NCBI RefSeq assembly: GCF_003815655.1
Contig: NZ_CP033917.1
Coordinates: forward strand, 1,364,001 to 1,428,000
Length of the DNA stretch: 64,000 bases
Origin: Chryseobacterium sp. G0201
Lineage (GTDB): Bacteria; Bacteroidota; Bacteroidia; Flavobacteriales; Weeksellaceae
Direction: 5' to 3'
Shown piece by piece: positions 17,016 to 27,244 of this stretch. Below the pieces are notes generated by a model. It was not told where the DNA came from, made no database searches, and saw nothing but the letters and a program-made list of their open reading frames with translations. Numbering within the stretch: position 1 is the first letter of the stretch; each line of letters starts with the position of its first letter. A program made the translations under genes and the position numbers.

Positions 17016-18062
17016 TCAATCAAACAATCTCAATTGCTGATCTTTTGCTCCTGTGAAATTAGTGGTTGTTAATTTTGGAAATCCTTTACCTTCAAAAAAC
17101 TTCTTTCTTCCTATTTTAAAGGTATTATGAATCATTTCAGCAATATTTCCATCACCTCTTTGTCTGTCGAAATATCTTTTTTCGCCTAATTTTCCGCCTC
17201 GCATGGAACGAATTAAATTTAAAACCTTCTGCGCTCTGTCCGGAAACTGAGTTTCAATCCATTTCACAAAAACGGGTTCAACCGTATCATTTAACCTCAC
17301 CAACGTATATCCGAAACTTTGGGCACCTGCTTCAGAGATTGATTTTAAAATATTCAAAGGTTCATCACTATTCAACCCCGGAATTATGGGTGCAACCATC
17401 ACATGGACAGGGATTTTACTTTCAGAAAGAACCTCAATAGCTTTCAATTTATTCTTGGAAGAACTCGTTCTCGGCTCCATTTTTCGTCGCAGATCTTCAT
17501 TGATTGTAGGAATACTTAATGAAACGGAAACCAAATTTTGCTCTGCAAGCGGTTTCAGAATATCCAAATCTCTCAGAACCATCGCATTTTTTGTCAGAAT
17601 ATTGACAGGATGTCTGTAATCAAGACAAACTTGCAACAGCTTTCTCGTGATCTCAAATTGCCTTTCTGCAGGCTGATAACAATCTGTGTTTCCTGAAAGC
17701 AAAATTGGCGCAGGCTGATAACCTCTTTTCTGGAAAAATTTCTCCAATAATTCCGGAGCGTTTTTCTTGACCATGATCTTTCTTTCAAAATCAATTCCGG
17801 CACTGTAACCCCAATATTCATGAGTTGGTCGAGCGAAACAATATGAACATCCATGTTCGCATCCTTGATATGGATTCATCGAATATTCCATCGGTAAATC
17901 TTCGCTTTTCACTTGATTTACAATTGTTTTCGGAAAAATTTCCGTGAAAATTGTTTTTACAGATTCAAAATCTTCATCATCAGGTTCAAAGGTGTATCTG
18001 TCGAAACGGTTGATAACATTTCGCTGAGCGCCCTGACCTTTTATGATATTTTCGTTCTGCAT
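17016..18062 (-). CDS. Radical SAM protein, SplB-like (PA0069/Rv2578c family)
   Basis: A 348-residue protein with the radical SAM cluster motif CEHGCSYC (C-x3-C-x2-C) inside NPYQGCEHGCSYCFARPTHEYWG. LLSGNTDCYQPAE, VNILTKNAMVLRD and HVMVAPIIPGLN follow, as in the PA0069-family relatives of spore photoproduct lyase. It binds a 4Fe-4S cluster and S-adenosylmethionine; a DNA-repair role is suspected for the family but unproven. The open frame runs to 18128, but the first 22 residues are hydrophobic and unlike the family. MQNENIIKGQGAQRN at 18062 gives the usual start. It is oriented opposite to the Cys-rich peptide gene and is not a typical peptide maturase. Confidence 0.85.
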   Translation of the reverse strand: MQNENIIKGQGAQRNVINRFDRYTFEPDDEDFESVKTIFTEIFPKTIVNQVKSEDLPMEYSMNPYQGCEHGCSYCFARPTHEYWGYSAGIDFERKIMVKKNAPELLEKFFQKRGYQPAPILLSGNTDCYQPAERQFEITRKLLQVCLDYRHPVNILTKNAMVLRDLDILKPLAEQNLVSVSLSIPTINEDLRRKMEPRTSSSKNKLKAIEVLSESKIPVHVMVAPIIPGLNSDEPLNILKSISEAGAQSFGYTLVRLNDTVEPVFVKWIETQFPDRAQKVLNLIRSMRGGKLGEKRYFDRQRGDGNIAEMIHNTFKIGRKKFFEGKGFPKLTTTNFTGAKDQQLRLFD

Positions 18063-18187
18063 TTCTGATGTAAATGTAAAATGGAATGGATTAAAAATAA
18101 TTAGTTTTAACACTAAAGTTTTCCACAAAAAAAACCAACACTTAAAAAAAAGCGTTGGATATCAAAAACATAATATATATATTTTTA

Positions 18188-18382
18188 CTACTTCAGTGCG
18201 TAAAATTCTACCCCGTGATACTCATCCTCATGATCTTTAGCATCAAAGTGTCTGTGATAATCTGAGTAAGAATCACTGTATTTTTTATTTTTTTTATCTA
18301 ATACTTTTTTTATGCCTATAAAACTTAATACTGCCAAAAGCCCAACACCCCCGGCTAGTAAAACTCCGACTTCTTTTTTCAT
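18188..18382 (-). CDS. Small single-pass membrane protein
   Basis: A 64-residue protein: one hydrophobic helix (about residues 5-25, GVLLAGGVGLLAVLSFIGI), a Lys-rich stop-transfer region, then a His/Asp/Tyr-rich tail. No family recognised. The charged, His-rich tail could bind metal but this is not established. It stands alone on the minus strand between the radical SAM gene and a divergent gene. Confidence 0.5.
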   Translation of the reverse strand: MKKEVGVLLAGGVGLLAVLSFIGIKKVLDKKNKKYSDSYSDYHRHFDAKDHEDEYHGVEFYALK

Positions 18383-18555
18383 ATTTTGTCCGATTTATTA
18401 ATGGGGATATTGCAAAAAGTGTACCTATTTTATTTTTTTCAATTATAAATTTTGTTAACATTACACTTCTTTTTTAAGCAAAATATAATTCTACAACCTT
18501 CTGTTTTTCGTAAATTAATGGTTTAATTATTGTATTAACAAAGGAAAATATTATT

Positions 18556-18906
18556 ATGGAAAAATCAGACAATATGGATCAAATGACGACTTTAAGCCAA
18601 GTAATGACAAGGCTCTCTGAGAGAGGAATACACCGGGAATTCAGGATGAACGACAGTTGCGAAATGAAGCTGGATAACTCCGAGCAAAACTATCAGCCTG
18701 CCGATTTGACCATCTTAAAAACATACCGTTTTGAGGGCGACAGCAATCCGGATGACAATGCCGTTTTATATGTCCTAAAAGATACTGCCGGTAATCGAGG
18801 AATGATCATAGATTCTTACGGCGCAGACAGCAATTATCCCGGAGAAAAGTTTGATGAATTTTTGAGAGATATTCCGGTTCAGGAAAGTGAAGAATTCAAT
18901 TTTTAA
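18556..18906 (+). CDS. Conserved Bacteroidota protein of about 115 residues
   Basis: A 116-residue soluble acidic protein with the conserved core YRFEGDSNPDDNAVLYVLKDTAGNRGMIIDSYG. Relatives in Bacteroidota are often labelled phosphoribosylpyrophosphate synthetase, but this is a name-transfer error: the protein is far too short and has no PRPP-binding loop. Function unknown. Single gene with its own hairpin terminator. Confidence 0.7.
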   Translation: MEKSDNMDQMTTLSQVMTRLSERGIHREFRMNDSCEMKLDNSEQNYQPADLTILKTYRFEGDSNPDDNAVLYVLKDTAGNRGMIIDSYGADSNYPGEKFDEFLRDIPVQESEEFNF

Positions 18907-18914
18907 ATATATAC

Positions 18915-18943
18915 AACCCGAAATTATTCAGTTTCGGGTTTTT
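18915..18943. terminator. Terminator overlapping the AsmA-like gene tail
   Basis: AACCCGAAA / TTTCGGGTT with an 8-nt loop, followed by a T run on the plus strand. The hairpin includes the last codons of the convergent AsmA-like gene. Confidence 0.65.
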
Positions 18944-21587
18944 CTTTTTTCTTAAAGACGTTTTTTAGAAATCCTTTCTTTTCCTTTTTCTCTTCCGTTG
19001 GTTTTGGCTCTTCTTTTTTAGTTCCGGAACCTTTTATTTCCTGTTTTAATTCTTTCACAGATTTTTTCATTTCCTTTACAGAAGAAACCGCATTTTTTAC
19101 CGTTTTCTCTGTTTTGTCAACGTTTATTCCGATCAGAGTTTTCTTCAAACCTTGTTCTATCCCTTTCCAGAAAAGATTAAAGAAGGATTTTGTGGGATCT
19201 CTTTCTACATCTTTTACTTCTACCGACTCAGGAAGATTTCCGGAATCCGAACGCACAACAAGATTGGCAATTGCCGTTAAAACTCCTTTTTTCTGCTGGT
19301 TATCTTTATTTAAAACAGCGATTTTTAAATCTTTATGTTTTAAATTAAAAGTTCCGTTCAACCCTTTTGGATTTCCTCTAAAATTAAAAAGCATTTCCTG
19401 AATCGTCCCCTGAGTCGCCATAACATGAAGATATGGCTTAATAAAAGGATTAATTCCGTTCGCAGGAAGGTTTGCAGCTCTTCCGGAAATCGTGAAGACA
19501 TCATTTGGATTCGCAACATCAAAACCCCAATTGACAGATAACAGAGCCAAATTCATAAACGAACAATTGATCTTAATATCTACTTTGGTTGGTTTTCCTT
19601 TTGTTTTGGCAGAGTTTAAATTTTTAACATTCATATTAAAATTAGCGAATGTTAATTTTCCTGGCCCAGCACTTTCCGGTGTATCTTCTTCGTAAACTAA
19701 AATGGAATTTTTTAGATCTAAATTATTAACGTACAATGGAATTTTTATAGAACGCAACAACCTTGAATACAAAGGTTTTTCTTTCGGGTCATCATTCGGA
19801 ATTTTACTCCTGAAAATATTAGCATCTGCAGATTGAATGACCACATGGGAAGCATTAATGAATTTATTTTGAGAAAATAAGTCCCAATTGCCTTCTGCTG
19901 TTATCTGGTTGGCTTTCAAATCATACAAATCCCTTTCAACAGGTATCATTTTGATAAACTGAGCTCTCGAAATGAGAGGTTTCATCGCAAAATTACTGAT
20001 CTGAACTTTGTTTTTATTTAATTTTAAAAGTCCAACGCTCATGTTGTAGAACTTTGTTTTATAAGCAAAATTCTTGGTTGTCAAAAAATAATCTTTAGCT
20101 TTAAAAGTATGTCCTAAATTATTAGGTTTAGACTTAATTTCAATCTCATTAATTGTTGCATTTAAATCATTAAAAACAAGCGGCTCATTTCCTTTATCGT
20201 AAGTGATATTAGAATTTTTAAAAGAAAATTTTCGGATAAGAATTGAGTTTACTTTATTTTCTTTCGGAACTTTCTTTGTTTTATTTTCTCCTGCGACGAC
20301 GATTCCGTTTACATTATCAACCAAAACATCTTTTATGTCAAGATTTAATTTTTTATCTAAAAATTCTAATTTATTAATATTAAAAGCAGCAAGATTTGCC
20401 TTTAAAGTCATTGACCGCCTTCCAGGATCTGATGTATTTGGAGTGACAGTAATATTTCTTAACTCTCCGCTTTTAGGATTCAAAGCAATGCTTCCGATAA
20501 CGTAATTTTGATGATTTGAGTATAAAACATCCTTTCCGGAGAACTGGAAACTCTTGTATCCTACAGGAATCACCTCTTCTCTAGTATCTTTATTAAACTT
20601 TAATTGATTGATGTCTAAATTAAGGTTTTTTGCAGATAAAAGATTACTTCCATCAGGCTTTACGACATTAATATTCGCATTATTTAATTTTATATCTTCA
20701 AGATTAAGTTCAAAATTAAGCGGTTTTTCTACTTTAACGGGAACAGCATTTGTGGTGTAAACTAAAAGCTTAGGATATTGAAAATCAGCATTAACAAGGG
20801 AAACAGTATTTTTTTTCAAAACAACATCCTTGAAATCCATTTTTAGAATATCAAACTGAAAAAGTTTCGTTTTTTTAGGATAAAATCTTTTAAACTGGTC
20901 AAAAGTCAACAATGGAATCAATCGAAATTTTTCGACTGACACTTGTCCATTCGTTGTAGTTATTTTACTGATTTTTAAAGCATAAACATTATCCGGACGA
21001 AAGAAAAAATTCTCTCCTTTGATGTGGTATTTATCAAAAACAACGGGTAATTTATTTTCTACAGATTCTTCTGTCATCTGTAAATTTTCAACAAACAGAT
21101 CAAATTTCTGAACAGATAAAAATTTTTGTTTTGTATCCCTGAAAACATTAATGGTTCCGTTATTGATCCTGATATTTTCAAATAATACAGGGTTCTTTTT
21201 TTTTCCTGTTTTTTTATCAGTTGGCTTTGCTAGAATTATATTTAAATTCGGGCTTCCCAATAATAAATCAGAAGAACTTATTTGTTTATTAAAAATGGCA
21301 TCGTAAATCCCGAAACGATCAATTTTTAAGGTATCAATCGTCCCTTGAAGACCTATAACATCCGTATTCTGAGGACTTTTACTGTTCACCGTAATTCCCG
21401 TCGAAAGAATATTTCCTGTTCCAAGATCTACATCTAGTGTTTTATAAGAAACCTTGTAGTCTGTATTATTTTTAATATAATTAGGAAGTTGGGTTTTAAG
21501 CCAAAAATTTAAGCCAAAGTTTCCCAGCAGGAAAATCACTGCCAAAACTCCAAGGCTAATCAGCAACCTTTTAACCCATTTTCTCAT
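18924..21587 (-). CDS. AsmA-like / DUF748-type envelope protein
   Basis: An 887-residue protein with one N-terminal membrane helix (LLISLGVLAVIFLLGNFGLNFWL, about residues 8-30) and a very long beta-rich periplasmic body. The body shows repeated short motifs of the AsmA/DUF748 type, such as KISKITTTNGQVSVEKFRL and NINVVKPDGSNLLSAKNLNL. The C-terminal 90 residues are Lys/Glu-rich and probably coiled. AsmA-family proteins form bridge-like grooves implicated in phospholipid or lipid transport between membranes and outer-membrane homeostasis. That role is inferred from the family. The gene is monocistronic. Confidence 0.75.
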   Translation of the reverse strand: MRKWVKRLLISLGVLAVIFLLGNFGLNFWLKTQLPNYIKNNTDYKVSYKTLDVDLGTGNILSTGITVNSKSPQNTDVIGLQGTIDTLKIDRFGIYDAIFNKQISSSDLLLGSPNLNIILAKPTDKKTGKKKNPVLFENIRINNGTINVFRDTKQKFLSVQKFDLFVENLQMTEESVENKLPVVFDKYHIKGENFFFRPDNVYALKISKITTTNGQVSVEKFRLIPLLTFDQFKRFYPKKTKLFQFDILKMDFKDVVLKKNTVSLVNADFQYPKLLVYTTNAVPVKVEKPLNFELNLEDIKLNNANINVVKPDGSNLLSAKNLNLDINQLKFNKDTREEVIPVGYKSFQFSGKDVLYSNHQNYVIGSIALNPKSGELRNITVTPNTSDPGRRSMTLKANLAAFNINKLEFLDKKLNLDIKDVLVDNVNGIVVAGENKTKKVPKENKVNSILIRKFSFKNSNITYDKGNEPLVFNDLNATINEIEIKSKPNNLGHTFKAKDYFLTTKNFAYKTKFYNMSVGLLKLNKNKVQISNFAMKPLISRAQFIKMIPVERDLYDLKANQITAEGNWDLFSQNKFINASHVVIQSADANIFRSKIPNDDPKEKPLYSRLLRSIKIPLYVNNLDLKNSILVYEEDTPESAGPGKLTFANFNMNVKNLNSAKTKGKPTKVDIKINCSFMNLALLSVNWGFDVANPNDVFTISGRAANLPANGINPFIKPYLHVMATQGTIQEMLFNFRGNPKGLNGTFNLKHKDLKIAVLNKDNQQKKGVLTAIANLVVRSDSGNLPESVEVKDVERDPTKSFFNLFWKGIEQGLKKTLIGINVDKTEKTVKNAVSSVKEMKKSVKELKQEIKGSGTKKEEPKPTEEKKEKKGFLKNVFKKKEKPETE

Positions 21588-21623
21588 ATTTTAGATTTAG
21601 TTTAATTATATCTAAATATAAGA

Positions 21624-22421
21624 TTAATTTTTTACATTCAACTCAATTACATAGCCTTCATGTCCTCTTACATTAATAAAATCTCCACCTTCAAAACTTA
21701 AATACTGTCCTTTAATTCCAACTAGCCTTCCTGTGAACTCAGGTTTTTTATCTAAAGTGAACGAAGTTACTTTTTCAGGTTTTTCATACGGATAGTCGAA
21801 TTTCCATAGGTTTTCGCCTTCACTGTAGAACTTTTGAAAGTCTTCAGGAAAATATTCCTTTATTTTTTGTTGAAAATCGGCAAGATCTATTTTTCCTTCA
21901 AAATCATCCTGAAGCATTTTTTTCCAATTTGTTTTATCCGGTAAATGATCTTTTAAGGCAACTTCTATCATTCCTGCTTCATAACGGTTCTCTGTTCTGG
22001 CAATCGGCAACGCAAAAGTTGCTCCCTGATCAATCCATCTCGTAGGAATTTGCGTATTTCTTGTAACTCCCACTTTTACATCTCCTGTGTACGCCAAATA
22101 AACCGTGTGCGGCTGCAGCTGGATTTGCTTTTCTACTTCCAAATCACGCTCTCCAACGCCAAGATGTGCCGTGGAAAGCTCCGGACGAATGATCGTATCA
22201 CTTGCATAAGGACTCTCAAAAAAGCAGCTTTTGCAAAATCCCATTCTGTAAATAGGCTTATTTTTTTCACAATTCACACATTGGAATCCCTTGTGCTTTA
22301 TACTCAATTCTCTACCAAACAATTCGTTCATGTGAATAAGATCACCCGAAAGGTTAAGATAATACTGAATTGGCTGAGCATCGAAACTCGTCATCTTTAA
22401 AATTTGCCCTTGAAACTGCAT
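21624..22421 (-). CDS. DUF2797 family protein with N-terminal zinc finger
   Basis: A 265-residue protein. Near residues 48-67 it has CVNCEKNKPIYRMGFCKSC, two C-x2-C pairs that should bind one zinc ion. It continues with SPYASDTIIRPELSTAHLG, a DUF2797 signature, and YLAYTGDVKVGVTRNTQIPTRWIDQGA, a GIY-YIG-like stretch. Function unknown in the family. Head-to-head with the epimerase gene. Confidence 0.8.
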   Translation of the reverse strand: MQFQGQILKMTSFDAQPIQYYLNLSGDLIHMNELFGRELSIKHKGFQCVNCEKNKPIYRMGFCKSCFFESPYASDTIIRPELSTAHLGVGERDLEVEKQIQLQPHTVYLAYTGDVKVGVTRNTQIPTRWIDQGATFALPIARTENRYEAGMIEVALKDHLPDKTNWKKMLQDDFEGKIDLADFQQKIKEYFPEDFQKFYSEGENLWKFDYPYEKPEKVTSFTLDKKPEFTGRLVGIKGQYLSFEGGDFINVRGHEGYVIELNVKN

Positions 22422-22483
22422 ATTAATTTTATATTACTTTTTTAAGTAAATTTAATGATTATATTTTTCCCAAAGGAAATTTA

Positions 22484-22491
22484 TATTTTTG
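22484..22491 (+). promoter_or_regulatory. -7 element of the epimerase gene
   Basis: TATTTTTG, 19 nt upstream of the ATG at 22511. Confidence 0.55.
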
Positions 22492-22510
22492 TACTCATAA
22501 AAAAACATTG

Positions 22511-23533
22511 ATGATATATCTTGTAACAGGAGGAAGCGGATTTATTGGTTCTCATTTGGTTGAAAAATTATTGAAAGAAGGACATTCTGTCATAAACATT
22601 GACAATTTTGATAATTTCTACGATTATCAGATAAAAATTAAAAATACTTTAGAATCAATTGCTAATTTTTCTGATTTTACCTTTACTGATAAGGAAACTG
22701 ATATTGAAAATTTAATTTCCCTTTCAAAATCAAATAATTACACCTTATATTACCAAGATATCCGAGATAAAAATGGTCTTGAGGAAATATTTAAAAATCA
22801 TAAGATTGATTTGATTATTCATCTGGCCGCACTTGCCGGAGTTCGCCCTTCCATCGAAAGACCTTTAGAATATGAAGAAGTGAATGTCCGCGGAACGATG
22901 AATCTTTGGGAATTGTGTAAAGAATTTAATCTTAAAAAATTCGTTTGCGCCTCTTCATCAAGCGTTTACGGAAATAATGAAAAAATTCCTTTTGCAGAAA
23001 CAGACAATGTAGATAATCCTATTTCACCTTACGCCGCAACAAAAAAATGTGGCGAAATTTTAGGCCATGTTTATCATCAATTACATAATATCGACATGAT
23101 CCAGTTAAGATTCTTTACAGTGTACGGACCGAGACAAAGACCTGATCTTGCGATACATAAATTCACAAAATTAATCTCCGAAGACCAAGAAATCCCTTTC
23201 TACGGTGATGGAAACACTGCAAGAGATTACACTTACGTTGATGATATCATTGATGGAATTACTAAATCTATCAACTATCTGGAAACTCATTCAAAAATAT
23301 ACGAGATCATTAATCTTGGAGAAAGCCAGGTAATTAATCTCAATGAAATGCTTTCCACCATTGAACAAGCTCTCGGAAAAACTGCCAATAAAAAAATTCT
23401 GCCAATGCAGCCCGGAGATGTCCAAAAAACCAATGCTGATATAGGAAAAGCCAAGACATTAATCGATTATAAACCAACTACAGACTTCCAAAATGGCATA
23501 AAAAAATTTGTGGAATGGTTTTTGAGAAAATGA
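22511..23533 (+). CDS. NAD-dependent epimerase (UDP-glucuronate 4-epimerase-like)
   Basis: A 340-residue extended SDR enzyme. It has NAD-binding TGGSGFIGSHL at the N-terminus, DIRDKNGLEEIF, the SSSSVYGNNEKIPF block, catalytic YAATKK (Y-x3-K) and RFFTVYGPRQRPDLA. The last block together with the length is typical of UDP-glucuronate/UDP-glucose 4-epimerases that make UDP-galacturonate for surface polysaccharide. The exact sugar is not certain. No polysaccharide cluster is adjacent. The frame extends one codon to a TTG at 22508; the ATG is preferred. Confidence 0.85.
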   Translation: MIYLVTGGSGFIGSHLVEKLLKEGHSVINIDNFDNFYDYQIKIKNTLESIANFSDFTFTDKETDIENLISLSKSNNYTLYYQDIRDKNGLEEIFKNHKIDLIIHLAALAGVRPSIERPLEYEEVNVRGTMNLWELCKEFNLKKFVCASSSSVYGNNEKIPFAETDNVDNPISPYAATKKCGEILGHVYHQLHNIDMIQLRFFTVYGPRQRPDLAIHKFTKLISEDQEIPFYGDGNTARDYTYVDDIIDGITKSINYLETHSKIYEIINLGESQVINLNEMLSTIEQALGKTANKKILPMQPGDVQKTNADIGKAKTLIDYKPTTDFQNGIKKFVEWFLRK

Positions 23534-23649
23534 CATCGAACAAGTTGCTGGCATAGCTATAATACAGTCTGTGACGTGCAATGAGCGAAAAATTAATAAA
23601 AAGAATTGAAAATCAAGTATAAAAAAGCTTATAATATAACCTAATTTTA

Positions 23650-23657
23650 TACTTTTG
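23650..23657 (+). promoter_or_regulatory. -7 element of the DUF2795 gene
   Basis: TACTTTTG, 19 nt before the ATG. The rest of 23534-23649 shows no gene. Confidence 0.55.
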
Positions 23658-23676
23658 CAAAAAAAAATAGAATATT

Positions 23677-23898
23677 ATGTACTGGACATTAGAATTAGCC
23701 TCATATCTAAGTGACGCACCTTGGCCGATGACAAAGGCTGAGCTTATTGATTATGCAATTAGAACTGGTGCACCCATGGAAGTAACGGAAAACCTTCAGG
23801 CTATTGAAGACGAAGGTGAAATGTATGAAGCCATCGACGAGATCTGGCCGGACTATCCTACGGACGAAGATTATCTTTGGAACGAAGACGAATATTAA
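23677..23898 (+). CDS. DUF2795 family small protein
   Basis: A 73-residue acidic protein. The DUF2795 motif is visible as PWPMTKAELIDYAIRTGAPMEVTENLQAI, followed by an Asp/Glu/Tyr-rich tail (DEIWPDYPTDEDYLWNEDEY). Highly conserved in flavobacteria; function unknown. It sits on its own promoter 127 nt upstream of secA. Confidence 0.75.
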   Translation: MYWTLELASYLSDAPWPMTKAELIDYAIRTGAPMEVTENLQAIEDEGEMYEAIDEIWPDYPTDEDYLWNEDEY

Positions 23899-23908
23899 AT
23901 AAGGCATG

Positions 23909-24005
23909 AGCTTTAGGCAATAGGCTTAAAGCTTATTTCCCTTTTTATAATATCAATTTTTGCGCAGTAAGCGTATTTAGTAAAACGCTTAAAGCATATC
24001 GCTTT
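23909..24005 (+). promoter_or_regulatory. Three consecutive hairpins in the secA leader
   Basis: AGCTTTA/TAAAGCT (23909-23915, 23927-23933), AAGCGT/ACGCTT (23969-23990) and AAAGC/GCTTT (23991-24005) stack between DUF2795 and secA. A -7-like AATTTTTG lies at 23955-23962. Either mobile extragenic repeats or a structured secA leader. Confidence 0.4.
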
Positions 24006-24024
24006 AGGCATAAAGTAAAAATTT

Positions 24025-27000
24025 ATGAGTTTTTTAAACAAAGTTCTTAAAGGGTTTTTGGGAGACAAGAAAGCGCAGGACCTAAAGGAAGTAAAAAAAG
24101 TTGTAACAAAAATCAAAGCTGTTGAACCAAACATTCAGCAATTGTCTGATGATGGCTTAAGAGAGAAAACTGCTGAATTTAAAAATAAAATAAAATCAGC
24201 AACGAGTACCATCACAGCGCAGATAGAACAGATTAAAGAGCAGATAAAAAATTCGACCAATGTTGATGAAAAAGAAGCTCTTTTCTCACAAATTGAGTCT
24301 CTTAAGAAAGATTCATACGAAATCGAGGAGAAAGTTCTTAGCCAAGTTCTTCCTGAAGCTTTTGCATTAGTAAAAGAAACAGCAAGAAGATGGGCACAAA
24401 ACGGAGAAATCCGCGTAACTGCCACTCAAATGGACAGAGAACTTGCTGCAACTAAAGATTTTGTTGAAATCCAAGGAGACCAAGCCGTTTGGAAAAGCTC
24501 ATGGGACGCAGCCGGAACTCCTGTAGTTTGGGACATGGTTCACTATGATGTTCAGTTTATCGGAGGGGTTATTCTTCACAGCGGTAAAATTGCCGAAATG
24601 GCTACCGGTGAAGGTAAAACTTTGGTAGGAACATTACCTATTTACTTAAATGCGCTTCCTGAAAGAGGGGTTCACGTTGTAACAGTGAACGACTATCTTG
24701 CAAAAAGAGACTCCGCTTGGATGGGGCCATTGTATCAGTTCCACGGAATGAGCATCGATTGTATCGATAATCACCAGCCGAACTCAGACGGAAGAAGAAA
24801 AGCATACAATTCAGATATTACTTACGGAACAAATAACGAATTCGGTTTCGATTATTTGAGAGATAACATGGTAACTTCACCTTCAGAATTAGTACAAAGA
24901 GAATTAAACTTTGCTATCGTGGATGAGGTTGACTCTGTTTTGGTAGATGATGCAAGAACGCCTTTGATCATTTCTGGCCCGGTTCCTCAGGGAGACAGAC
25001 AGGAATTTGATGTTCTTAAACCTTCTATCGACAGAATTGTTGAGGTTCAAAAGAAAACCGTTTCTGCAATTTTTAATGAAGCTAAAAAATTAATTGCTGC
25101 AGGAAATACTAAAGAGGGAGGATTTAAATTACTTCAGGCTTACAGAGGTTTGCCTAAAAACAGACAGTTAATCAAATTCTTATCAGAAAGCGGAAACAGA
25201 GCATTACTTCAAAAAGTTGAAGGTCAATACATGCAGGATAACAACCGTGATATGCCGATTGTAGATAAAGATCTTTATTTCGTTATCGAGGAGAAAAACA
25301 ATCAGGTTGATCTTACAGACAAAGGTGTTGAATACATGTCTCAGGGAAATGAAGATAATAATTTCTTCGTTCTTCCTGATATCGGAACTGAAATCGCTGA
25401 AGTTGAAGCTAAAAATTTAACCAAAGAAGAAGAATTCGAGGCTAAAGAAAAACTATTCTCTGATTTTGCTGAAAAATCAGAGCGTGTACACACAATGAGT
25501 CAGTTATTGAAAGCATATACATTATTTGAGAAAGATGATGAGTATGTAGTAATTGATGGTGAAGTAAAAATCGTTGATGAGCAAACTGGTCGTATCATGG
25601 AAGGTCGTCGTTATTCAGACGGTCTACACCAAGCGATTGAAGCTAAAGAAAACGTGAAAATTGAAGCTGCAACGCAAACTTTTGCAACGGTAACGCTTCA
25701 AAACTACTTCCGTATGTACAACAAACTTACGGGGATGACGGGTACTGCTGAAACTGAAGCAGGCGAACTTTGGGAAATCTACAAATTAGATGTTGTGGTA
25801 ATTCCTACCAACCGTCCTATTTTAAGAGACGACAAACAAGATTTAGTTTTCAAAACTAATAGAGAAAAATATAATGCAGTAATTGAAGAAATTGAAAAAT
25901 TAACAGCAGCAAGAAGACCTGTATTGGTGGGTACAACATCTGTTGAAATTTCTCAGTTGCTTTCAAAAGCGCTACAATTAAGAAAAATCCCTCACCAGGT
26001 ATTGAATGCTAAACTTCACAAGAAGGAAGCAGAAATCGTTGCCGGAGCAGGACAGCCGGGAGCTGTAACCATTGCAACCAACATGGCAGGTCGTGGTACG
26101 GATATCAAATTGGCTAAAGAAGTAAAAGAAGCCGGAGGTTTAGCAATTATTGGTACCGAAAGACACGATTCAAGACGTGTTGACAGACAGTTAAGAGGTA
26201 GAGCGGGACGTCAGGGAGATCCTGGAAGTTCTCAGTTCTATGTATCTCTTGAAGATAACTTAATGCGTTTATTCGGTTCTGAAAGAATTGCTAAGATGAT
26301 GGACAGAATGGGTCATAAAGATGGTGAAGTTATTCAGCACTCTATGATCAGTAAATCTATCGAAAGAGCTCAGAAAAAAGTAGAGGAAAATAACTTCGGA
26401 ACAAGAAAGAGACTTCTTGAGTATGATGACGTAATGAACAAACAACGTGACGTAATCTACAAAAGAAGAAAGAACGCTTTATTCGGAGATCACTTGAAAT
26501 ACGATATCACCAACATGATTTTTGATGTTGCTAATTCTATCGTAACGAAAGGAAAAGCAAACGGAAGTTATAAAGATTTTGAATTTGAAATCATCAAACA
26601 TTTCACAATGGGTTCTCCTGTTTCTGAAAGTGATTTTGGTAACAAACAAATTCCGGAATTAACGAATATCTTATTCAAAGCTGCTCAGGAAGACTACAAC
26701 ATGAAACTGAACTTATTGAAAGAGAAATCATTCCCTATTATTGAGAATGTATTCCAAAATCAAGGTTCAATGTTTAAAATGATCCAGGTTCCTTTCACAG
26801 ACGGACACAAAACAATGACTATCGTAGCTGATCTTAAGGAAGCTTATGACACTCAATGTGAAAGTTTGATCAACGATTTTGAAAAGAATATCACTTTATC
26901 AATCATCGATGAAAACTGGAAGCTTCACCTTCGTGAAATGGATGACCTGAGAAGATCTTCTCAAGGTGCTGTTTACGAGCAAAAAGATCCACTTGTGATT

Positions 27001-27096
27001 TACAAACAAGAATCTTTCCATTTATTCAGCGAAATGATCGATAAATTAAACAAAGAAATTATTTCATTCTTATATAAAGGAGAAATTCCTGCTTAA
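24025..27096 (+). CDS. secA: Protein translocase ATPase
   Basis: A 1023-residue SecA. Walker A is in [17 protein letters not shown] context ([17 protein letters not shown]), the preprotein crosslinking region contains [20 protein letters not shown]-type motif II is [20 protein letters not shown], and the second motor domain has [12 protein letters not shown] and [18 protein letters not shown]. It drives Sec-dependent export through SecYEG at the inner membrane. It is longer than E. coli SecA because of the insertions usual in Bacteroidota. It ends at [13 protein letters not shown] without the C-terminal Cys-x-Cys zinc tail, so SecB-type docking through that tail is not expected. Confidence 0.98.
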   Translation: MSFLNKVLKGFLGDKKAQDLKEVKKVVTKIKAVEPNIQQLSDDGLREKTAEFKNKIKSATSTITAQIEQIKEQIKNSTNVDEKEALFSQIESLKKDSYEIEEKVLSQVLPEAFALVKETARRWAQNGEIRVTATQMDRELAATKDFVEIQGDQAVWKSSWDAAGTPVVWDMVHYDVQFIGGVILHSGKIAEMATGEGKTLVGTLPIYLNALPERGVHVVTVNDYLAKRDSAWMGPLYQFHGMSIDCIDNHQPNSDGRRKAYNSDITYGTNNEFGFDYLRDNMVTSPSELVQRELNFAIVDEVDSVLVDDARTPLIISGPVPQGDRQEFDVLKPSIDRIVEVQKKTVSAIFNEAKKLIAAGNTKEGGFKLLQAYRGLPKNRQLIKFLSESGNRALLQKVEGQYMQDNNRDMPIVDKDLYFVIEEKNNQVDLTDKGVEYMSQGNEDNNFFVLPDIGTEIAEVEAKNLTKEEEFEAKEKLFSDFAEKSERVHTMSQLLKAYTLFEKDDEYVVIDGEVKIVDEQTGRIMEGRRYSDGLHQAIEAKENVKIEAATQTFATVTLQNYFRMYNKLTGMTGTAETEAGELWEIYKLDVVVIPTNRPILRDDKQDLVFKTNREKYNAVIEEIEKLTAARRPVLVGTTSVEISQLLSKALQLRKIPHQVLNAKLHKKEAEIVAGAGQPGAVTIATNMAGRGTDIKLAKEVKEAGGLAIIGTERHDSRRVDRQLRGRAGRQGDPGSSQFYVSLEDNLMRLFGSERIAKMMDRMGHKDGEVIQHSMISKSIERAQKKVEENNFGTRKRLLEYDDVMNKQRDVIYKRRKNALFGDHLKYDITNMIFDVANSIVTKGKANGSYKDFEFEIIKHFTMGSPVSESDFGNKQIPELTNILFKAAQEDYNMKLNLLKEKSFPIIENVFQNQGSMFKMIQVPFTDGHKTMTIVADLKEAYDTQCESLINDFEKNITLSIIDENWKLHLREMDDLRRSSQGAVYEQKDPLVIYKQESFHLFSEMIDKLNKEIISFLYKGEIPA

Positions 27097-27116
27097 GAAA
27101 TAATTAATTATAGAAT

Positions 27117-27152
27117 AAAAACCGCTCCAGCACTGCTTGGAGCGGTTTTTTG
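27117..27152 (+). terminator. secA terminator
   Basis: ACCGCTCCA (27121-27129), 8-nt loop, TGGAGCGGT (27138-27146), flanked by an A run and T6. Confidence 0.85.
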
Positions 27153-27219
27153 TTATTCAACAGATACATTAATATGATAAATATCAACTTGATAATTTAT
27201 TTAGAATAATTAAAAACAA

Positions 27220-27227
27220 TATATTTG
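27220..27227 (+). promoter_or_regulatory. -7 element of the siderophore receptor gene
   Basis: TATATTTG, 17 nt before the ATG at 27245. The in-frame TTG at 27236 is too close to be a good start. No clear Fur operator could be recognised by eye. Confidence 0.55.
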
Positions 27228-27244
27228 CAGAAAATTTGACTTTC

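Noticed and set aside
15667..18062. A peptide-modification cluster made of the oxygenase, Cys-rich peptide and radical SAM genes
   Set aside because: The radical SAM gene is on the opposite strand, is of the SplB-like PA0069 family without a peptide-binding or SPASM region, and no exporter is present.
18556..18906. Phosphoribosylpyrophosphate synthetase label used for relatives of the 116-residue protein
   Set aside because: Length and motifs do not support PRPP synthetase; the name is a propagated error.
23534..23649. Possible tRNA or small RNA between the epimerase and DUF2795 genes
   Set aside because: No cloverleaf, anticodon arm or terminator is visible.
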